The position numbers and the translations under genes are program-made. Positions 22,066 to 28,720 of a DNA stretch of 29,134 bases are shown one piece after another. The DNA is from a virus: positions 1-29,134 of IMG/VR virus record IMGVR_UViG_3300050821_024088; one strand, written 5' to 3'. The notes under the pieces are model-generated. The model ran no database searches and had not been told where the DNA came from. It was given only the letters and a program-made list of their open reading frames with translations. The stretch's first letter is position 1; each line of letters opens with the position of its first letter.

Positions 22066-25000
22066 ATGAAAAATATCAGAGCCTCGGTCGCTCTGTTCCT
22101 GTTGGCGGTTTTCCTTGCCGCCACGGCGCACGCCAACACCTCCAGCGTGAATCCGAACGTCCCGGCCCAGAATTCACCCCTCTCTTCATCTGTCCTTCGC
22201 GGTAATTTTGCCGCCACACAGAGCGATCTAAATACTCTCTTCGGCATTCTGAACCTGAACTCGAACGAGCTTCTTGGCACGATCAATGCCGGAAATGCGG
22301 GCCCGCTAATTTTGCCCCCATGCGCCGCGGGCGCCCTGTCATGGACGCCGGCTGTGGGCTTCGGCTGCAACGCCTTAGGCGGCGGCTCCGGAAGCAGCGC
22401 ACTATCGGCAATCACGGGAGCTGTGGCGAGCAATTCAATTGAGAACGGCGCCTTCACGCAAACATGGGCTTTTGACGCACTTACTACCCAGACAGCCATA
22501 GATGTAACCGGCACCGGCGTTACGACTGGCGCTCTGGTTAAGAGCGAAGCTACCAACCCGTCGGGTTCAGGCTATGCCGCCTTTTTCCGCAACACTAGCA
22601 CTGCGACGGGTTACGGGCTTTACGCCACGGAAGACGGTGCAGCGAATACCGGGTATGCGGGGTACTTCAACAACACGGCGACTGCAACAGGGTACGCGCT
22701 CTATGCGAACGGCACTGCGCAGATAAACGGCAGTCTGACGGTTACCGGCACATGCACAGGTTGCGGTAGTGGCAACCCCACCAGCCTAGCCGGGATCACC
22801 ACAGGATTCTCGGATGCAAACTACGGGACTGTCACTGCAGAAGGCAGCCCTCTTTACCGCAACAATGCAGGCGGTGTTTCAGGTCTTACGTACGATGCCT
22901 CCGTCAAAACAGCGCAGCGTTTCGAAGCGGCCAATATGCTTGCGCTTATTACCGAGCGCCGCGATGCCGATCCCTACATCAATGGTGCTGTTTGCAATGC
23001 TCAGGAAAGTGATGCGGCAGTTATGGCGGTTGGCTCTAACCAACTGTTCATAACCGGCCACACATTCACCAGTGCCGAAATCAACGAAGCGGTCGCGGTA
23101 AACGATACGCGTTCGAGCGGAGCATCGGGCACGGGTGAAACGACGATTACATCTATCGGGCCTAGTGGTGCTTATGCTGTTCTCGCAGCAAATTCTACCT
23201 ATGGCGTTGGAAACGGATTCGCGAAAGGTTGGGTAGTCTGGGGGCATGATGATAGCAACGCGATTCAAAATGCGGTTGTTAATGGCGTATTCTACGGCTC
23301 TCTCGTTCACATTCCGGATCACTGCTTGTTCCATGATATCGTCGTGCCAAGCGGCGCGCATATCGTTGGTAACGCTAAAGCGCGCCTTTACACGGGCTCG
23401 GGTGGATATAACGAAAACACCATCTATTCGCTACCAGTAGAATTTTATCTCGGCACAGGCTACGCCGATGGCAATTCGAAATATATGTGGGATGTGACGC
23501 ATAGTACCAACGTTGTGATCGAAGGCCTGGCTATGTTCGGCGCGGTATTCCCGTTCGGAAATGACTACGCCGGAAGCAATGGGGGACTTGCGAAGCGGGG
23601 CACGTTTATTGGCTCCGATACCGGAAACGTATTAGTCGGCCTGTCGGGTGGCTATGTGGACCAAATGGTTGTCGCAAACAATACATTCTCTAATTTGTGG
23701 AATGGTGTCGGCGGCCCTTATGCGAGCGCCAACAGCGGCTTCATGTCCGGGAAGGTTTTGCATAATGAATTTATCAATATGGGTTGGGGCATTAAAGGTA
23801 AGTGGGTAGATTTTAATTTTGACCAGGGCAACGTTTATACCGGCGGTTATGCGCACGGCGCGGTAGATATAGAACCGGGTTCCGCTGGCGGCAGTATCGA
23901 AGGTGGACGTGCCGAAGAAATCGCCGGTATCAATAACACTACATCGCAATCAGCCTTTTGGATTAACGGCGGCGTAGATATCCATATTAGTAACGTCGAA
24001 TGCCAATTTAATTACGGCGCGTGCTTACAAGTAAGCGGTCCATGGTCCGGAGTTTCGTGGTCCGGCGGGTTCATGGAAGGCGATGGCGTATCGCTGGCAT
24101 CGGCTCAACAGGCGCATGTCATTATGGATACTGTAAATGGTTCGGGTGGCGCATTAAATTTCGGTGGCTTAACTTTATCCAACGTTATTTTCTATAAGCA
24201 CAATTACAATGCGGGCGGCGACTCCAAATATATCGTCGCGGGTACGGCAAATCTAGCTGGCGCTACTGTTGATATCGAAGGCGGTTCTGCTTGCACCAAC
24301 GGATTCACAACTTCGCTATTTAGTTGGGCGGGTTCGGCACCCACGAATATCACAGTTAATACAGCCGATTGTCCAAAGACCCGCGCGGGGCAATCTGATT
24401 ACAGCATTGTCAACGGTCAGGTTGGCATTGGCACAGCGACGCCTACGGCAGGGGTCGCCCTCGACATGCTAAGCAATACTACGAGCGCAAATAGCAGCGT
24501 CGGTCTGCCAAAGCATTCCTCGGCGAACCGCCCAGGAACACCGGTCGCGGGCATGTTTGGATATAATAGCGACATTGGCGCGGTGGAAGTTTATGCCGGC
24601 TCGGCATGGAACCAACTCCCCTCGGTTACGACTGGAGCTGCGCAGCCTGGCTATGTGATGCAGTCGACCACGACTGGCACTGATGCCGCGCAATGGGTTC
24701 CTGCCACATCGGGGATTACGTGGCCGACTTCGGCATCGCTGGTGATCAGCAACGCGACGAGTTCACCAGCCGGCTTAGCGCCAGTGAATGGCGATTGCGT
24801 GGTTGGAAGCGCTGGTGCGTGGGTTGCTGGCTCGTGTTCGGGAACCGCAAGCATAAATCTCGGGAGCAGCACAACCGGAGCAAACCCGCAAATTACGGGT
24901 GATGCAACATCAGGTTTCTACACTCCCGCCGCGCAGCAAATTGGAATGGTCTTGGGGGGCAACGTAAGCGCTCTCTACGAGACGACTACAGGGGCAGTTA

Positions 25001-26079
25001 ATTATCCCGTCTTTTTATCGGAACCGACCGGCACCGCCGCCGTCTGGACCATTGGCGGCACAGATACAAATGGCACGGGCCTTGGTATAGCAATCAAAGC
25101 TCTCACGGCAACCGCCACGGGTATAGGTGGAGCAGTAGCGATTACCTCCGGAAACGGTTTGAATACGGGGGCAGGGGGCGCTGCTTCATTCACAGGCGGT
25201 GCAGGCGGCACTTCCGGCGCTGGTGGAGCATTAACGTTTACGGCAGGGAACGGCGGTGCATCAGCCGGTGCGGGCGGCGCTCTCTCCTTTACCTCGGGTA
25301 GCGGGCAGTGTAGCGGTTGTTCAGGCGGCGCTTTTACGATTGCTTCCGGTAACGCGAACAACGCCACCGGCCCTGCGGTTAATATCACCGCGGGATCGAC
25401 AACATCGGATCGCGTTGGCGGCTCGGTGAATATTACTGGCGGCATCGGCCCCGGTAATGCAAGTGCTGGCGGTGTCAATATAACAGGTGGCGCGAATACG
25501 GATGCTGCAGCGGCAAGTGCTTCCGGCGGACCGATTAGTATTACCGGCGGGAGCAATACAGCTAGTGCTAGTTTCACTAACGCGGGCGGAGGCGCTGTCA
25601 CGGTTCAAGGTGGCGGCTCCAATAACGGTGCGGGCGGTGCGGTTACCATCAAAGGCGCAAACGCCGCTGGAAGTGCAAATAATAATGGCGGTGCCGTCAC
25701 TATCCAGGCTGGCTCGAAGACAGGAACCGGGGCACAGGGCGTTGTTATCATTAATACGGCCGGCGCAACACTCGCAGCCGAATTCGATGGCAATCAACAT
25801 CGTTCATATGGCGGCGCTGCGCCAGCTATTTCGTCCTGCGGAACGAGCCCATCTGTAGATGCCCACGCGACCGATACGACCGGAACAGCGACGGTAGGAT
25901 CAGGTTCGCCGACATCATGCACGATAACATTCAACAAAGCATATGCGACGTGGAACCATTGCCGGATTACCCCACAGTCAGCCTTGGCATCGTTTGCATA
26001 TAGTTATAGCCTAAGCGCGATCACCATCAATGGAGCGGCGCTTTCGGGCCAGATAGATTGGACTTGCGATGGGCAATAA
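22066..26079 (+). CDS. Giant fibre/tailspike-like protein with signal peptide and beta-helix
   Basis: Read from the ATG at 22066 this is 1337 residues; the frame is open 22 codons upstream inside the previous gene. Residues 1-22 are a Sec-type signal peptide (MKNIRASVALFLLAVFLAAT, cleavage after AHA). Domains in order are: a fibre-like N-terminal region; repeats of the type YAAFFRNTSTATGYGLYA; and, from residue about 394, a right-handed beta-helix opening with DDSNAIQNAV, as in pectate-lyase-fold tailspikes. The helix runs to about 770. Next come HSSANRPGTPVAGMFGYNS, common in phage fibres, a glycine-rich repeat at about 1020-1232, and a C-terminal tip with paired cysteines (CGTSP, SCTITFNKAYATW, DWTCDG). 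The role is probably receptor binding or polysaccharide depolymerisation. A signal peptide is odd for a tail protein. Confidence 0.82.
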   Translation: MKNIRASVALFLLAVFLAATAHANTSSVNPNVPAQNSPLSSSVLRGNFAATQSDLNTLFGILNLNSNELLGTINAGNAGPLILPPCAAGALSWTPAVGFGCNALGGGSGSSALSAITGAVASNSIENGAFTQTWAFDALTTQTAIDVTGTGVTTGALVKSEATNPSGSGYAAFFRNTSTATGYGLYATEDGAANTGYAGYFNNTATATGYALYANGTAQINGSLTVTGTCTGCGSGNPTSLAGITTGFSDANYGTVTAEGSPLYRNNAGGVSGLTYDASVKTAQRFEAANMLALITERRDADPYINGAVCNAQESDAAVMAVGSNQLFITGHTFTSAEINEAVAVNDTRSSGASGTGETTITSIGPSGAYAVLAANSTYGVGNGFAKGWVVWGHDDSNAIQNAVVNGVFYGSLVHIPDHCLFHDIVVPSGAHIVGNAKARLYTGSGGYNENTIYSLPVEFYLGTGYADGNSKYMWDVTHSTNVVIEGLAMFGAVFPFGNDYAGSNGGLAKRGTFIGSDTGNVLVGLSGGYVDQMVVANNTFSNLWNGVGGPYASANSGFMSGKVLHNEFINMGWGIKGKWVDFNFDQGNVYTGGYAHGAVDIEPGSAGGSIEGGRAEEIAGINNTTSQSAFWINGGVDIHISNVECQFNYGACLQVSGPWSGVSWSGGFMEGDGVSLASAQQAHVIMDTVNGSGGALNFGGLTLSNVIFYKHNYNAGGDSKYIVAGTANLAGATVDIEGGSACTNGFTTSLFSWAGSAPTNITVNTADCPKTRAGQSDYSIVNGQVGIGTATPTAGVALDMLSNTTSANSSVGLPKHSSANRPGTPVAGMFGYNSDIGAVEVYAGSAWNQLPSVTTGAAQPGYVMQSTTTGTDAAQWVPATSGITWPTSASLVISNATSSPAGLAPVNGDCVVGSAGAWVAGSCSGTASINLGSSTTGANPQITGDATSGFYTPAAQQIGMVLGGNVSALYETTTGAVNYPVFLSEPTGTAAVWTIGGTDTNGTGLGIAIKALTATATGIGGAVAITSGNGLNTGAGGAASFTGGAGGTSGAGGALTFTAGNGGASAGAGGALSFTSGSGQCSGCSGGAFTIASGNANNATGPAVNITAGSTTSDRVGGSVNITGGIGPGNASAGGVNITGGANTDAAAASASGGPISITGGSNTASASFTNAGGGAVTVQGGGSNNGAGGAVTIKGANAAGSANNNGGAVTIQAGSKTGTGAQGVVIINTAGATLAAEFDGNQHRSYGGAAPAISSCGTSPSVDAHATDTTGTATVGSGSPTSCTITFNKAYATWNHCRITPQSALASFAYSYSLSAITINGAALSGQIDWTCDGQ
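25123..25764 (+). repeat. Glycine-rich degenerate coding repeat in the giant fibre
   Basis: About 215 residues are built of degenerate units of 12-20 residues around GGA(V/L/F)(T/S)(F/I)T.G, such as GAGGALTFTAGNGG, GGSVNITGGIGPG and GGAVTIQAGSKTG. Each unit is probably one or two strands of a repetitive beta shaft. The DNA units differ in synonymous positions, so this is an old repeat, not a recent tandem copy. Confidence 0.75.
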
Positions 26080-26080
26080 T

Positions 26081-26391
26081 ATGAGAAGACTGGCTATTTT
26101 ATTGGCACTGGTGGCATCACCCGCTTGGGCAATGCATACGGCAGACGTCGACAGCCAAGAGACAGATCGCGGATGGTCATTGTCGATCAATTTATCTTGG
26201 ATGGTGTTCCCAAAACCTTCCAATTCTTCGTCCATAAATGCGGCGTCGGCCGATCCGAGGCAAATTGCGCAACCAATCTCGTCGAGGCCAGGAAGGTGGC
26301 CGATGGTTTAGCCAATTGGGAGGAGAAGCGTGATCATCCGGTGAAGAAGGATCATCCAACGAGCTTCTTCAAAGAAGAACAGCCTGAATAA
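26081..26391 (+). pseudogene. Small secreted protein with apparent frameshift
   Basis: Two overlapping frames look like parts of one gene. The first starts at the ATG at 26081, just after the fibre stop. It encodes a good signal peptide (MRRLAILLALVASPAWA), then loses protein-like character after about residue 30 and ends at 26311. The second, one base back, is open across the region and encodes MVIVDQFILDGVPKTFQFF from an ATG at 26173, through HKCGVGRSEANCATNL and ending in a charged tail at 26391. This is the more convincing mature domain, with two cysteines. Joining them needs a one-base deletion in an ancestral gene, or a -1 shift; no slippery heptamer is visible in the overlap. Alternatively the second frame is a separate 72-residue cytoplasmic gene. 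Confidence 0.5.
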
Positions 26392-26524
26392 CAGGCCCCT
26401 CAGCGCCAAGCAGAAACAGCGCCGATATAGCGGCGAACGACAGAACTTGAGGCGTCATGCAGCACCCACCCTTCCGGCTCCGTGAGGTGGACAGTATTTC
26501 CGACATTCTAGCTCTGAGGCAACC

Positions 26525-26902
26525 ATGGCTATCCGACGCACATCTTGGCATATCGAAAAAGGCGTCTCGATCAGCCTGATTGTTTTTCTCATCATTCAGA
26601 CGCTATCCATCATCTGGTTCGCAGCCAAGCTCACCGGCCAAGTCGAGCAAAACACCTCCGATATTGCCATCATGAAGGCGGACGAGAAGGACCGCGAGAA
26701 AGCCCGCGCCGAGATGATCGCCAATCTGTCCGCCATTAATCAGGAATTGCGCGACATGCGTGAAATCATGATTCAGTCCGCGGGACGCACGACCCAACTG
26801 GTAATGCCGCCGGCGAACGGTGGACCTCCTCCGAACATAATTATGCAACAAGCACCAGCCCCGACACCGCAAGTGCAGGATCGGCTTTCAATGCCCAACT
26901 AA
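26525..26902 (+). CDS. Membrane protein with coiled coil, lysis-region
   Basis: A 125-residue protein with GAGG upstream of the ATG. Residues about 14-36 form one transmembrane segment (SISLIVFLIIQTLSIIWF). Then comes a coiled coil of about 55 residues (QVEQNTSDIAIMKADEKDRE, MIANLSAINQELRDMREIM) and a proline/glutamine-rich end. With the N-terminus inside, the coiled coil would reach into the periplasm. This is the plan of i-spanins and of XhlA-like lysis accessories. It lies at the head of the lysis region. It could be the i-spanin instead of the gene at 27722, or a separate lysis accessory. Confidence 0.65.
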   Translation: MAIRRTSWHIEKGVSISLIVFLIIQTLSIIWFAAKLTGQVEQNTSDIAIMKADEKDREKARAEMIANLSAINQELRDMREIMIQSAGRTTQLVMPPANGGPPPNIIMQQAPAPTPQVQDRLSMPN

Positions 26903-26941
26903 GAAACGATCTAAAGGCACAGGAAATGAAGCGCGCGAGCC

Positions 26942-26985
26942 GGTGAGTGCGGCGGTTGTACTCACCCCTCAAATGATGTATATAC
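26942..26985 (+). promoter_or_regulatory. Candidate lysis promoter with inverted repeat and GTATATAC
   Basis: A 7-base inverted repeat, GGTGAGT (26942-26948) with ACTCACC (26960-26966), overlaps a weak -35-like TTGTAC (26956-26961). TATATA follows at 26979-26984 after 17 bases, within the palindrome GTATATAC (26978-26985); TATACT at 26981-26986 is a second -10 choice. The inverted repeat has no T-run, so an operator or RNA hairpin is more likely than a terminator. The holin candidate starts 18 bases downstream. Confidence 0.38.
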
Positions 26986-27003
26986 TCTTTATACGAGGTT
27001 ACT

Positions 27004-27273
27004 ATGTACGACACTAAGACAATCGCATCCCTTATCATTACTGCTCTTGCGGCCGTCGGCGCAACGTATGGCAATTCTATTAGTCCGGAAGATCAAACCA
27101 GGCTAGCGATCGATCTGACTAACTTTGCGTCCGATCTCACCATCATCATGCCGGTTATCGCGGGCATCTTTCATCATCTTCATACCAAGAAACTTAACAG
27201 CGTCGTGAAAGACTTAAGCGGCGTCGTCGCCGCGGATAATCCCAACTCCACTCAAGCACAGAAAGCGAGTTAA
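27004..27273 (+). CDS. Holin candidate
   Basis: An 89-residue membrane protein with a good GAGG ribosome binding site at 26995-26998. It has two hydrophobic segments, about residues 7-23 (IASLIITALAAVGATYG) and 44-57 (LTIIMPVIAGIFHH). A polar loop separates them, and a charged tail of about 30 residues follows. Size, topology and place before the endolysin fit a class II-type holin, which forms the membrane holes that release the endolysin. No holin family is recognised by sequence, so the call is topological. It is the first gene after a promoter candidate, which could allow timing of lysis. Confidence 0.65.
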   Translation: MYDTKTIASLIITALAAVGATYGNSISPEDQTRLAIDLTNFASDLTIIMPVIAGIFHHLHTKKLNSVVKDLSGVVAADNPNSTQAQKAS

Positions 27274-27276
27274 GCC

Positions 27277-27720
27277 ATGTCCATTGAAAGTTATCTTGAA
27301 CGCGTCGCAGGTGGCCTTGAAAAGAAGGCCAAGAGCCTGTGGAACGCCATGACCAATTATGCCGACGAAGGCGTGCTCTACCTCAAAAACTTTTTCACTG
27401 TTCTGGTGCCGGAGGAAGTGGCCGCTATTGCTCCTTATGCCGAGGAAGCCCTTGGTGAGGCGGCTGACGCTGTTCCGGCTTTGGTCGAAGGCCTTATTGC
27501 CAGCGGCGGAAACGTAGCTGGTGCCTTGACATCATATGTGACGGCGCTGGCGCCGGTTGTATTGGCGACTGCTCAGAAGGCGGAAGCTGCAGGCCTCCAG
27601 GTAGCCGGCCACGCTGTCGTTACCGCCGTTCAAGGCGCTATCGCAAACATCGCTGCGAACCAAAACGCACCGGCCCCTATCGAACAGCAGTCTGCGTCTA
27701 CGCAAGCGGCGGCTGGGTAA
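27277..27720 (+). CDS. Alanine-rich helical protein, unknown function
   Basis: A 147-residue protein starting three bases after the holin candidate stop. It begins with a basic amphipathic segment (YLERVAGGLEKKAKSLWNAM) and an aromatic helix (VLYLKNFFTVLVPEEV). Long alanine/glycine/valine-rich helices follow (ALVEGLIASGGNVAGALTS, VVTAVQGAIANIAANQ), then a glutamine/proline-rich tail. The hydrophobicity is moderate and spread out, so it is more likely membrane-associated than a true multi-span protein. Its place between holin and spanin candidates suggests a part in lysis, but this cannot be proved here. Confidence 0.6.
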   Translation: MSIESYLERVAGGLEKKAKSLWNAMTNYADEGVLYLKNFFTVLVPEEVAAIAPYAEEALGEAADAVPALVEGLIASGGNVAGALTSYVTALAPVVLATAQKAEAAGLQVAGHAVVTAVQGAIANIAANQNAPAPIEQQSASTQAAAG

Positions 27721-27721
27721 C

Positions 27722-27919
27722 ATGGGCGTCATCTTCACCATCATCGAAGCCATTTGTTCGGCTTATGGATGGGTGAAGAATAAGACTTCTGATCTGTTGG
27801 GCAGATCCGAGCAAACGAATGATGATCTTGAAAAGCAAAATCAGTCGCTCGAAAGGCAGCTTGGTGATGCTGTCGATGCCATTCCTGCTGCTGACAAGCT
27901 GCGCGACAAGTCATTCTGA
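27722..27919 (+). CDS. Rz-like i-spanin candidate, overlapped by lipoprotein gene
   Basis: A 65-residue protein with a short N-terminal hydrophobic segment (GVIFTIIEAICSAYGWV), then a polar coiled-coil-like part (SEQTNDDLEKQNQSLERQL). Its 3' end overlaps, in the +1 frame, a lipoprotein gene starting at 27867. This nested arrangement is the hallmark of Rz/Rz1 spanin pairs, which fuse inner and outer membranes at the end of lysis. The hydrophobic segment is short and has one glutamate, and the protein is smaller than usual for Rz, so the call is moderate. Confidence 0.5.
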   Translation: MGVIFTIIEAICSAYGWVKNKTSDLLGRSEQTNDDLEKQNQSLERQLGDAVDAIPAADKLRDKSF

Positions 27920-28064
27920 TGGTTGCCCAATGATCAAAACTTATACGCCAGAGGAACAGGATAAGGCCTACGTCGAGCTGGCACATCTTTCCCCTGGCTC
28001 AGAAATCGGCGTGATGATCGATGACTATGCGTTGCTTCGTCAGGAGTCGCGCGATTGCAATTAG
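27867..28064 (+). CDS. Rz1-like outer-membrane lipoprotein (o-spanin candidate)
   Basis: The ATG at 27867, ten bases after GAAAGG, gives 65 residues. The N-terminus MLSMPFLLLTSC is a lipoprotein signal with lipobox LTSC, so C12 would be lipidated. The mature part of about 53 residues has CPMIKTYTPEEQDKAYVEL and then AHLSPGSEIGVMIDDYALL. This is a pattern I recall in small alphaproteobacterial phage lipoproteins located before endolysins. The frame is open from 27819, but the earlier starts would place charged residues before the signal. It overlaps the previous gene by 53 bases in another frame. Confidence 0.68.
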   Translation: MLSMPFLLLTSCATSHSDGCPMIKTYTPEEQDKAYVELAHLSPGSEIGVMIDDYALLRQESRDCN

Positions 28065-28076
28065 AGGAGGCCAATT

Positions 28077-28301
28077 ATGCTGCGTTGGTTTCTAAGCTTG
28101 ACCGGTGTTGAGAAAGCATTGGTTGTTTTATTTTTCGGCGCATGCATTACGCTCGCCGCTGCTGCTGCGCCCGGCGCGCGCTGGCCAAGAGATCCAAAAG
28201 AAATCGATAGCTATCCAGCAGATCCCAATAAGGACGCCATTCCGGAACCGCCGAACAGCATTCAGGTCGATGTCCCCTCTCATACACAGGGGAACCATTG
28301 A
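28077..28301 (+). CDS. Small single-span membrane protein
   Basis: A 74-residue protein with a very strong GAGGAGG ribosome binding site. Residues about 12-30 form a transmembrane segment (EKALVVLFFGACITLAAAAA). The remaining 43 residues are proline/aspartate-rich (PKEIDSYPADPNKDAIPEPP). The FGAC stretch is a poor lipobox and is followed by hydrophobic residues, so lipidation is unlikely. A role in lysis, for example as an antiholin or accessory spanin, is conceivable from context only. The stop overlaps the start of the next gene (TTGA). Confidence 0.55.
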   Translation: MLRWFLSLTGVEKALVVLFFGACITLAAAAAPGARWPRDPKEIDSYPADPNKDAIPEPPNSIQVDVPSHTQGNH

Positions 28302-28489
28302 GCGACTCGCTACATCGCACAATCACAAGACATTTGAGGGACGCCGGGTTTGAACTTGTCCGTCATCGCAAGCACGCCATGTGGAAGACGCCTGACGGAA
28401 AACGCGGCATAGCGGTAAGCAAGAACATCAGGGACAAGAATCTTGCCCGTTCTCTGCTCCGCAGCGTCGGTATCGAGGCTCGTCTTTGA
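28298..28489 (+). CDS. HicA-like small protein
   Basis: This 63-residue protein starts with TTG at 28298, overlapping the previous stop, with AGGGG upstream. It has the HicA/YcfA pattern: an N-terminal helix (HRTITRHLRDAGFELVR), a strand pair with H26 at the position of the HicA active histidine (RKHAMWKTPDGKRGIAV), and a C-terminal helix (ARSLLRSVGIEA). HicA toxins are small double-stranded-RNA-binding-fold RNases. The usual GSH motif is RKH here. No HicB antitoxin follows; the next gene does not resemble one. It may be a domesticated RNA-binding relative without toxin activity. Confidence 0.6.
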   Translation: MSDSLHRTITRHLRDAGFELVRHRKHAMWKTPDGKRGIAVSKNIRDKNLARSLLRSVGIEARL

Positions 28490-28719
28490 TGGGAACCGTC
28501 CATTGCCTTAGCCCAGATACTTTCGCGCCCATGCGGTTCGATATGACCGCTGATAAGATTAGAAGCGCGCGAGCCGACGCTGCTATGGCACAGCACCTCA
28601 AGCTTTGGGCGCAGACCGCCGAGCAATTGGCCCTTCGGGGAGAATTAGACCGTCCCACCCGCCTTAAGTTGATGCTGGCGATCGGCGCCGCTCTCGATCA
28701 TCCGCAGGTGACGGGGTAG
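28489..28719 (+). CDS. Small helical protein of unknown function
   Basis: A 76-residue protein whose ATG at 28489 overlaps the previous stop (TGATG). It has a helical centre (MTADKIRSARADAAMAQHLK then LWAQTAEQLAL) and a short C-terminal helix (PTRLKLMLAIGAALDHPQ). No membrane segment, signal or known motif is visible. It is translationally coupled to the HicA-like gene, so it may be its partner. It does not have the DNA-binding or RNase-H-like features of HicB. Confidence 0.5.
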   Translation: MGTVHCLSPDTFAPMRFDMTADKIRSARADAAMAQHLKLWAQTAEQLALRGELDRPTRLKLMLAIGAALDHPQVTG

Positions 28720-28720
28720 C

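Noticed and set aside
25002-25601. Long minus-strand frame of 199 residues rich in proline and alanine
   Set aside because: It is the antisense reflection of the glycine-rich fibre repeat (GGC/GGT codons read as GCC/ACC and the like); no ribosome binding site or domain is seen.
26369-26458. Minus-strand 29-residue hydrophobic frame with a purine-rich AGGGTGGG upstream of its ATG
   Set aside because: It is very short, antisense to the late block and partly over the small secreted gene's 3' end; there is no independent support. It would be worth revisiting if antisense transcription is found there.
26942-26966. Inverted repeat before the holin candidate as a terminator
   Set aside because: The stem is only 7 pairs with an 11-base loop and no T-run follows; an operator or leader hairpin is more likely.
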